Assembly: GCA_964549615.1 (NCBI GenBank)
Contig: CAZJVP010000089.1
Span: 1-7,236 of the forward strand
Direction: 5' to 3'
DNA: 7,236 nt
Origin: CAYVLA01 sp964549615 [NCBI: uncultured Thermococci archaeon]
GTDB lineage: Archaea > CAYQAE01 > CAYVLA01
This document shows, one piece after another, positions 1 to 4,717 of the stretch; position 1 is the stretch's first letter; every line of letters begins with the position of its first letter. The translations under genes were made by a program, and so were the position numbers. Under the pieces are notes generated by a model. That model was not told where the DNA came from, made no database searches, and saw only the letters and a list, made by a program, of their open reading frames with translations.

Positions 1-957
1 AACACGGAGGAGGAGCTCGCCGAGATGTTGGGCGCTGACGTGCTGGCTAGGATAAAGGTCGTGAACCACGATGCGCGGGACAGGAAGTCCCAGGTCTATC
101 TGGGCAGGACCAAGAGCGGGACTCCCGTTTGGCTCGATAAGGTCCTGTACAAGTCCAAGTTCCGGCTGCTGACGGGGTACATCGAGCCGCACTTCTTTGC
201 GGGCTTCACCGGGGGCAGGAAGTCCATCCTGCCAGGCTGCGCGGGACTGGAGACCATTGCCCACAACCACGGCGCCGCCCACATAGGGCACCCGAAGGCA
301 AGGTACGGGATCACCCGCGGGAACCCGATCTACGAGGATGCCGTCGAGGTCGCCGAGAAGGTCGGCGCGCAGTTCATCGTCAACGTGACGCTAAACCGAA
401 AAAAGGAGATCACGAGGGTTTTCGCCGGCGACATGGTGAGGGCCCACGAGGAGGGGGTGAGGTTCGTCTCCGAAAAAGCGAGGGTTACCCTGCCGGAGCC
501 GGTCGACATAGCGATCACAAACAATGGCGGCTACCCACTCGACCTGAACCTCTACCAAGCTGTCAAGGGCATGACCGTCCCCGAATCCGTCATCAAGAAG
601 GGCGGCGAGATCGTGATGGCCGCCGAATGTTCCGAAGGAATCGGCCACCAAACCTTTGAGAAGATGATACTGGACGCCGGCTCGCCCGAGAACTTCCTCA
701 GACAAGTGAACGCCCCCGGCTTTTTCGTCATCGATCAGTGGCAGGTCCAGATCCTTGCTCGGCTGCTTCTCAAGGCCAGGATATCGATCTACTCCGAGAA
801 CCTCGATCCCGAGAAGACTAGACGGATGTGGCTGGACCCCCTAGAGAGCGTCGAGCAAGGCGTCCAGGCCGCGATCGAGCGCCTTGGGCCCGATGCCAAG
901 GTCCTGGTCATACCGGACGGCCCGGACACGTGGCTTGAGCTGGAGAAGCCGAGCTAG
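1..957 (+). CDS. larA: LarA-family nickel-pincer lactate/2-hydroxyacid racemase, 5' truncated by window edge
   Basis: The reading frame is open from base 1 to the TAG at 955-957, giving 318 residues. LarA proteins are about 420 residues, so roughly the first 110 lie outside the window. Counting from the Met codon at 25, the signature EPHFFAGFTGGRK gives His56 and Lys66, and the HNH motif gives His82. Their spacing matches His174, Lys184 (covalent attachment of the nickel-pincer nucleotide) and His200 (nickel ligand) of the Lactobacillus plantarum enzyme. The first residues, NTEEEL, normally follow the TGxHRP motif, so the other catalytic His (His108 equivalent) should lie about three codons upstream of the window. 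The family is cytosolic and interconverts D- and L-lactate, but archaeal homologues may use other 2-hydroxyacids, so substrate is inferred. No cofactor genes (larB, larC, larE) are visible here. The next gene starts 58 bases downstream and has its own TATA-like element, so it is probably a separate transcript. Confidence 0.9.
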   Translation, partial: NTEEELAEMLGADVLARIKVVNHDARDRKSQVYLGRTKSGTPVWLDKVLYKSKFRLLTGYIEPHFFAGFTGGRKSILPGCAGLETIAHNHGAAHIGHPKARYGITRGNPIYEDAVEVAEKVGAQFIVNVTLNRKKEITRVFAGDMVRAHEEGVRFVSEKARVTLPEPVDIAITNNGGYPLDLNLYQAVKGMTVPESVIKKGGEIVMAAECSEGIGHQTFEKMILDAGSPENFLRQVNAPGFFVIDQWQVQILARLLLKARISIYSENLDPEKTRRMWLDPLESVEQGVQAAIERLGPDAKVLVIPDGPDTWLELEKPS

Positions 958-978
958 ACCCAAGCGCTGCCGGCAAGA

Positions 979-986
979 CATTTATC
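979..986 (+). promoter_or_regulatory. Candidate archaeal TATA box for the wecC-like gene
   Basis: CATTTATC lies in the 58-base gap after larA, centred about 33 bases before the GTG at 1016. Archaeal TATA boxes sit about 26 bases before the transcription start, so transcription would begin near 1009 with almost no leader. No convincing Shine-Dalgarno precedes the GTG, which fits near-leaderless initiation. This rests on motif and spacing only. Confidence 0.35.
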
Positions 987-1015
987 GGTCGCCGCAAGGC
1001 GCTTCGCCATCCCAG

Positions 1016-2365
1016 GTGTTTCGATTGGTCAAGATCTACGGGCTGGCCAGCGAGGAAGTAACCCGTCTCATGCGCTCCGGCCAGATAACGATCGATGTCG
1101 TGGGAATAGGCAAGATGGGCCTTCCTCTCGCTGCCCTGTTCGCCCGCGAGGGGGCCAAGGTCATAGGGGTCCGCCGGAACGCCGAAATGGTCAGGCAGAT
1201 CAACAGGGGGGAATGTCCGGTCAAAGAGGAGCCCGACCTTGCCCAGATGGTCCGGGACGCCGTCGCGAAGGGAAACCTCGTGGCGACCACCGACGGCCGC
1301 GCAGCGGCGGAGCAGTCCGACGTGATCCTGATCTTGGTCCCCCTGCTGGTGGACGCGAGGGGGAAGCCCGACTTCACCCAGGTGAGACAGGCATGCACGC
1401 AAGCCGCAAAGGGGCTCAAGCAGGGCGACCTCGTGGTCGTTGAGACGACCATGCCCCCCGGCGCCACGAGGAAGGTTGTCATCCCTCTTCTGGAGAAATC
1501 CAAGCTGGTTGCCGGCAGGGACTTCGGGGTCGTCCATGCCCCCGAGCGCCTCATGACCGGCAGGGTCATCCGGAACATGTACAAGTATCCGAAGATCCTA
1601 GGGGGCATCGACCAGAAGAGCGTGGACGCAGCGGCGGGCCTCTACGCACCCTTCGGCGAGGTGGTGAGGGTTTCCAGCCTAGAGGCCGCCGAGCTCGTGA
1701 AGGTGTCCGAGGGCGTCTACCGCGACGTAAACATAGCCTATGCCAACACGCTCGCCATGATCTGCGAGAAGCAAGGAGTCGACGTTTGGGAAATCATTAG
1801 GGCGGCCAACCACCAGACCTCGGATTACTGCCACATCCACCTGCCCGGAAGCGGGGTCGGAGGCCACTGCATACCAGTCTACCCCTGGTTCCTGATAAAC
1901 AAGGGACGTTCCTATTCCACCGACGTTTCCCTGCTGCGCGCCGCCAGGAGGATAAACGACGCCATGCCGGCGCATATGAAGAAGCTGATCGACATGTGCC
2001 TGAAGGACCAGGGGAAGTCCCGCGCCGCATCCTCTGTGAGCGTGCTAGGCATCGCCTTCAGGGGAGGGGTGAAGGAATCGCGGCTGTCGCCAGGCATAGC
2101 GCTCCTCAAGCTTCTCAAGGGCTATGCGAAGGTTGTCGCGCACGACCCGATGTTCTCCCAAGACGAGATACGGTCCATGGGCTTCGAGCCGGCAAGCCTG
2201 GAGGACGCGCTTCGATGCGACTGCATCGCAGTCGTAACCGATCACCCCGAGTACAGGAAGGAACTCGGCAAGCTGCAATGGGTGGCAAGCCGGATCGTCG
2301 ACGGCAGGAACCTCGTTCCGAACGCTGCCTACAAGATCGGTAACCTGACAAGAAGGCCGACCTAG
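1016..2365 (+). CDS. wecC: UDP-N-acetyl-D-mannosamine dehydrogenase-type nucleotide-sugar dehydrogenase
   Basis: The 449-residue product is a UDP-glucose/GDP-mannose dehydrogenase-family enzyme. It oxidizes the C6 hydroxyl of a UDP-sugar to a carboxylate in two NAD-dependent steps. Visible motifs from the GTG start are: the NAD-binding Rossmann GIGKMG at residues 30-35; ETTMPPG at 143-149; APER at 175-178; the catalytic-lysine region around Lys229; the catalytic cysteine Cys285 in GVGGHCIPVYP; and the C-terminal UDP-binding GIAFRGGVKESRLSP at 345-359. GGHCIP points to the WecC (UDP-ManNAc) branch rather than the UDP-glucose branch (GG.C.PKD), though other UDP-HexNAc substrates are possible. 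The frame runs upstream into larA, but that part is not protein-like. I chose GTG 1016 because KIYGL...LMRSGQ before the Rossmann strand resembles the short helical lead of archaeal homologues. TTG 1025 and ATG 1070 are alternatives. The expected role is making uronic-acid sugar donors for surface glycans or protein glycosylation. No glycosyltransferase is adjacent. Confidence 0.9.
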   Translation: MFRLVKIYGLASEEVTRLMRSGQITIDVVGIGKMGLPLAALFAREGAKVIGVRRNAEMVRQINRGECPVKEEPDLAQMVRDAVAKGNLVATTDGRAAAEQSDVILILVPLLVDARGKPDFTQVRQACTQAAKGLKQGDLVVVETTMPPGATRKVVIPLLEKSKLVAGRDFGVVHAPERLMTGRVIRNMYKYPKILGGIDQKSVDAAAGLYAPFGEVVRVSSLEAAELVKVSEGVYRDVNIAYANTLAMICEKQGVDVWEIIRAANHQTSDYCHIHLPGSGVGGHCIPVYPWFLINKGRSYSTDVSLLRAARRINDAMPAHMKKLIDMCLKDQGKSRAASSVSVLGIAFRGGVKESRLSPGIALLKLLKGYAKVVAHDPMFSQDEIRSMGFEPASLEDALRCDCIAVVTDHPEYRKELGKLQWVASRIVDGRNLVPNAAYKIGNLTRRPT

Positions 2366-2388
2366 ACCTTGGGCCCGCTTAACTCATC

Positions 2389-2404
2389 AGCTCGCAGTCG
2401 AGCT
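2389..2404. terminator. Small perfect hairpin 24 bases after the wecC stop
   Basis: AGCTCG-CAGT-CGAGCT forms a 6-bp perfect stem with a 4-base loop shortly after the TAG of the dehydrogenase gene. It lies in the 161-base gap between that gene and the convergent HEPN gene. No T-run follows on either side, and archaeal termination depends mainly on T-rich tracts, so the terminator role is weak. I see no gene in the remainder of the gap. Confidence 0.2.
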
Positions 2405-2526
2405 CCTAGAGATAAGGGATACCAAGTGGGACGCCCCAGGCCAGAGCCAAGGCAAAGGCGACAAGGAAGCCGGGCCACTCAGCCAACCTTCAGGGAGGAG
2501 ATGACGACCGCCCCCAATCCCAGGTT

Positions 2527-2946
2527 TCAGTCACGAGCCATCCGGTCAATCTTCAGTTTGACGAATTGGCTGATCTCCTCGGCCATTTCAGCTGCCTCTT
2601 TGGCTGCTTTCTGAGTATAGACCCTCGCCGGGATGCCATCCGGCAGGCTATTGGGATACCTCGTTGGCACGTAGTATCCGTCCAAGATTGCCCAGGTCTT
2701 GGCCTTCTCCGAAAACTCGATGTCGAATTCTGAGGCCGAGTGGCAGAGCCTTTCTATGGAGTGCCCGACGACGATCTCCTCGCCTTGGGCGTAGAGAAAG
2801 GCCTTGAGCGCCTTCTCCCCGACCTGTTGCGCCAGGAAGCAGGCGATATGGTAGCCCCCTCTCTCCGCCAGGTCCTTGACCCACTTTAAGTCCTCAAATG
2901 CCTGCTCCAGCCACCTTCGACCCTCTTCAATGCTGGTCTTTCTCAT
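2527..2946 (-). CDS. HEPN-domain protein, putative toxin partner of the MNT nucleotidyltransferase
   Basis: This 139-residue protein has the PF05168-type HEPN layout. The N-terminal helix WLEQAFEDLKWVKDL is at 12-26. It is followed by YHIACFLAQQVGEKALKAFL at 32-51 (the xCFxAQQxxEKALKA signature), GHSIERL at 61-67, the YYVPTRYPNS signature at 91-100, and an Ala/Glu-rich C-terminal helix. HEPN proteins are all-helical, and many act as RNases in toxin-antitoxin and CRISPR systems. The classical catalytic Rx4-6H motif is not present; the nearest pairs, R29...H33 and R66...H69, have the wrong spacing. RNase activity therefore cannot be assumed. The ATG is preceded by a strong GAGGAGGT eight bases away, lying inside the upstream MNT gene, and the two genes overlap by 20 bases. 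That indicates a translationally coupled operon on the minus strand. GC is visibly lower than in neighbouring genes, consistent with acquisition by transfer. A role as the effector of an MNT/HEPN module is inferred from gene pairing. Confidence 0.85.
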   Translation of the reverse strand: MRKTSIEEGRRWLEQAFEDLKWVKDLAERGGYHIACFLAQQVGEKALKAFLYAQGEEIVVGHSIERLCHSASEFDIEFSEKAKTWAILDGYYVPTRYPNSLPDGIPARVYTQKAAKEAAEMAEEISQFVKLKIDRMARD

Positions 2947-3283
2947 GTAGAACTACCTCCTCGGCCAAGATCCTCTGGAGAAAGGGCGTTCTCTTCAGCC
3001 TTCGGAACTCATCGGGAGTGTAGCAGAGGATATCAGCATCCACCGGCAAGGCGAGATGGGCGTAGAGATCCCTGGTCCTTTCCAAGAAAGGCTTGTTGCT
3101 ATCCATTATGACCAGGATATCCAGATCTGTAAACAGGCCGGCCGTCTTCCTAGCATAGGAACCGAACAGGCTTATCCGCTTGACATCAGCGGATGCCGAA
3201 AGCTTCTCGACGGCCCTGGCCAGGGAGACGCTGAGGAGTCTTGAGTATTCCTCCCGTTTCCTGGCCACGTTCGTCTCCTTCAT
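2927..3283 (-). CDS. MNT-family minimal nucleotidyltransferase, putative antitoxin
   Basis: The 118-residue product is a DNA polymerase beta-like minimal nucleotidyltransferase. Its signature GSYARKTAGLFTDLD at 41-55 is an exact GS-x10-D-x-D motif, with Asp53 and Asp55 as metal ligands. A third acidic position follows in VDADIL (Asp82/Asp84). In the Shewanella HepT/MntA system an MNT with this motif AMPylates its HEPN toxin to neutralize it, so an antitoxin role is inferred here. I chose the ATG at 3283 because AGGTGGG (positions 3299-3293, minus strand) lies nine bases upstream. A GTG at 3328 would add 15 residues (MWARTLGN...) that do not resemble the family. The stop codon overlaps the HEPN start by 20 bases, with antitoxin first and toxin second. 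An alternative role is nucleotide transfer to another substrate, since many archaeal MNT proteins are uncharacterized. Confidence 0.85.
   Translation of the reverse strand: MKETNVARKREEYSRLLSVSLARAVEKLSASADVKRISLFGSYARKTAGLFTDLDILVIMDSNKPFLERTRDLYAHLALPVDADILCYTPDEFRRLKRTPFLQRILAEEVVLHEKDQH
2955..2962 (-). promoter_or_regulatory. Strong Shine-Dalgarno for the HEPN gene, embedded in the MNT coding end
   Basis: Read on the minus strand this is GAGGAGGT, ending eight bases before the HEPN ATG (2946-2944). It encodes part of the MNT C-terminal residues EEVV. It fixes the HEPN start and shows that the second gene is translated from within the first, giving tight coupling of the pair. Confidence 0.75.
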
Positions 3284-3342
3284 CAAGAACAGCCCACCTA
3301 GCACATTGCCCAGGGTTCTAGCCCACACTCCTCAAGCTCTTA

Positions 3343-3353
3343 CCTAAACTATC
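3343..3353 (-). promoter_or_regulatory. Weak candidate promoter of the MNT-HEPN operon
   Basis: On the minus strand the bases read GATAGTTTAGG, the most A/T-rich stretch upstream of the MNT gene. Its centre is about 65 bases before the ATG at 3283. With the usual 26-base spacing, transcription would start near 3321, leaving a leader of about 38 bases that carries the AGGTGGG ribosome site. The match to an archaeal TATA box is poor. Confidence 0.2.
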
Positions 3354-3523
3354 TTTCGGACAACGGCGAAATGTCCAGCCTAGGTCAGATCTACGAACCT
3401 GCCTGCTTGGTCATTGGCGTCGGTGGCCGAAGCTTGAAGAACGGAGGCGCGAGCGAGCAGCAGCGCCACTCGACCGCGAAGAAAGTTCCTGGCACCCATC
3501 AAGCCGACTCGCCCGCCAGCCCT

Positions 3524-3715
3524 GATGCCATCCGGTCCACTACTGCGGCACACGGTCGCGGCGGACACGCCAACGCGACCCGATCGCCTCGCAAAGGGCC
3601 GGTATGGCAGGGAGATCGCTAGGCTGCAATCCCTGGCGGCCCGCGTTCTGGAGGGCAAGAACCTCATCCCGAACGAGGCGCAAGAGATCGGCAACCCGAC
3701 AAGAGGCCGACCTGA
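3524..3715 (+). pseudogene. Relic of a nucleotide-sugar dehydrogenase C-terminus (wecC paralogue)
   Basis: Positions 3603-3704 translate to a segment (YGREIARLQ..., ...EGKNLIPNEAQEIGNPTR) that aligns without gaps to the last residues of the intact dehydrogenase at 1016-2365 (YRKELGKLQ..., ...DGRNLVPNAAYKIGNLTR). By hand count 17 of 34 residues are identical, and most differences are conservative (K/R, I/L, D/E). The intact gene ends ACAAGAAGGCCGACCTAG. The relic reads ACAAGAGGCCGACCTGA, one base short, and its TGA at 3713-3715 sits in the corresponding place. Further upstream, DAIRS at 3524-3538 resembles DEIRS of the intact protein, but in another frame (79 versus 90 bases from the shared Tyr), which implies a frameshift. 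An even weaker match is VIGV at 3410-3421 versus VLGI of the UDP-binding domain. No N-terminal NAD domain or catalytic Cys region is present, so this is a dead fragment. The protein-level pattern suggests it came from a once-functional, diverged paralogue rather than a recent copy. Confidence 0.6.
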
Positions 3716-3758
3716 GTCCCGGTTTGCCCGACAAGAGGCCGACCTGAGTCCCGGTTTG
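3695..3758 (+). repeat. Perfect 32-bp direct tandem duplication (two copies)
   Basis: Units 3695-3726 and 3727-3758 are identical and abut with no spacer. Each begins CCCGACAAGAGG and ends GTCCCGGTTTG. The unit spans the end of the dehydrogenase relic, including its shifted stop. Both copies carry the one-base deletion relative to the intact gene, so the duplication arose after the deletion. It looks like replication slippage or unequal exchange in unconstrained DNA. Confidence 0.95.
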
Positions 3759-3797
3759 CGGATTTCCTCAGGTCCCCCTCCGGGTTCCATGAATTAG

Positions 3798-3806
3798 TTA
3801 ATAAAA
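3798..3806 (+). promoter_or_regulatory. Candidate TATA box for the EEP-fold hydrolase gene
   Basis: TTAATAAAA is a distinct A/T island in GC-rich DNA, centred about 32 bases before the ATG at 3834. With normal archaeal spacing, transcription would begin a few bases before the ATG, giving a leaderless or nearly leaderless mRNA. GAGGGGA immediately before the ATG is too close to be an optimal ribosome site. Confidence 0.5.
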
Positions 3807-3833
3807 GGGGGAGGCGCCTTTGCTGCGAGGGGA

Positions 3834-4649
3834 ATGGCCGAGCAGCTAGAGCTCAAGATCATGAGCTACAACATATGGAACTACAACGAGCCTTGGGCCG
3901 AAAGGCGCAAGATGATCGTCGACTGCATACTCGAAGAGGACCCCGACATAATCGGGCTTCAGGAGATAAGGGACGACGCGAGATTCAATCCGCCGGGCCA
4001 GAACCAGGCTAGGCAGATCGCGCGCCGCACCGGCCTGGACTACCACTACCAGCCCGCGATGGTGTACTCAAGGTCGCCCAGGTGCGTCGAGGGCGTCTGC
4101 ATCATGAGCCGCCACCCCATAGAATCCACGACGTACGTCGAACTCACCAGAGACCCAAAGGATGAGATGGACTTCCATCAGCGGATCGTGCTCAACGGCA
4201 CGATTCGCTTGCCGCTGGGGCAGCTTGAGTTCTTCGTCACCCACTTCTCGCTCAGCCCGAAGATGAGGCTGTCCAACGCGCTGGAGTTGATCCAGTTCGT
4301 GCAGTCCTTCAATTCCCCGCTGCCCAAGTTCATCGTCGGTGATTTCAACTGCACTCCCGACGACAGGCCGATTAGGATCCTCACGGGGGTTGAGAGGCTT
4401 CCCAACCAGCTGGCAGTGGGTAACCTGATCGATGTCTGGGAGGAGGCCCCCATGCAAGCGAGATATTGCTCAAATGGTCCTTGGACCCACGGCGGCCGGC
4501 GGATAGACTACATCTTCATGACATCCTCACCGTGGGCTCGAGCGAATGTCAAGAGGTTTGCCATCCTGAATCCTCGGAATGAAAAAAAGCTTCCCGCATC
4601 CGACCATACTGCCCTGGCCGCAACGATCTCGATCTCCCTGGAAGACTGA
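3834..4649 (+). CDS. Endonuclease/exonuclease/phosphatase (DNase I-like) family hydrolase
   Basis: The 271-residue protein has the complete motif set of the metal-dependent EEP fold, in order: MSYNIWN with Asn13; LQEI with Glu44 (metal ligand); VEGVCIMSR at 85-93; THFSLS with His137; GDFNCTPDD with Asp170 and Asn172; RRIDYIF with Asp225; and ASDHTAL with Asp257 and His258 (catalytic His). There is no signal peptide or membrane segment, so it is probably cytosolic. The fold cleaves phosphodiester or phosphomonoester bonds in DNA, RNA, inositol phosphates or sphingomyelin. The substrate cannot be told from sequence. The GDFN and SDH motifs with no extra domains resemble generic stand-alone members of the family. 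The ATG at 3834 is supported by a TATA-like box about 32 bases upstream; Met10 directly before SYNIW is an alternative start but would trim the first beta strand. The gene stands alone between the relic region and glyA, 68 bases before the latter. Confidence 0.88.
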   Translation: MAEQLELKIMSYNIWNYNEPWAERRKMIVDCILEEDPDIIGLQEIRDDARFNPPGQNQARQIARRTGLDYHYQPAMVYSRSPRCVEGVCIMSRHPIESTTYVELTRDPKDEMDFHQRIVLNGTIRLPLGQLEFFVTHFSLSPKMRLSNALELIQFVQSFNSPLPKFIVGDFNCTPDDRPIRILTGVERLPNQLAVGNLIDVWEEAPMQARYCSNGPWTHGGRRIDYIFMTSSPWARANVKRFAILNPRNEKKLPASDHTALAATISISLED

Positions 4650-4656
4650 ACAGAAC

Positions 4657-4666
4657 ATAGTTTTAA
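4657..4666 (+). promoter_or_regulatory. Candidate TATA box for glyA
   Basis: ATAGTTTTAA lies in the 68-base gap after the EEP gene. It would place the transcription start near 4688 and leave a leader of about 30 bases before the GTG at 4718. No GGAGG-like ribosome site is seen in that leader. Confidence 0.4.
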
Positions 4667-4717
4667 GCCGCGGCGCGGAGCACTGCATCGCTTCTCATTC
4701 CATCTCCACCAACCGAA

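Larger units (their letters stand above)
3284..3833. other. 550-base stretch without an intact gene
   Basis: Between the MNT start and the next plus-strand gene no frame gives a recognisable intact protein. The stretch holds the MNT upstream region, a decayed nucleotide-sugar dehydrogenase tail, a 32-bp tandem duplication, and a TATA-like element for the downstream gene. Open frames on both strands are low-complexity (Arg/Ser/Gly-rich), as expected from non-coding GC-rich DNA. Confidence 0.6.

Noticed and set aside
884-1015. Upstream extension of the dehydrogenase frame to the ATG at 884.
   Set aside because: It overlaps the larA end and encodes a low-complexity Arg/Ser/Pro-rich string unlike the family. 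The GTG at 1016 fits better.
908-1537. A 209-codon minus-strand frame opposite the dehydrogenase gene.
   Set aside because: Its composition is that of a shadow frame and the opposite strand has full dehydrogenase motifs.
2369-2614. A plus-strand 81-codon frame after the wecC stop.
   Set aside because: It runs into the antisense of the well-supported HEPN gene and its N-terminal part is low-complexity.
2632-3535. The 12-base string GATGCCATCCGG at both 2632-2643 and 3524-3535, considered as cassette boundary repeats.
   Set aside because: The first copy lies inside the HEPN coding sequence rather than at an edge, and the string is short enough to recur by chance.
3695-3758. A possible CRISPR-like repeat.
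   Set aside because: The two 32-bp units abut with no spacer, there are only two copies, and they derive from a gene tail.
3380-3790. A 136-codon minus-strand frame in the gene-poor region.
   Set aside because: It is Arg/Ser/Gly-rich and antisense to the dehydrogenase relic, and it crosses the tandem duplication. No domain is recognised.
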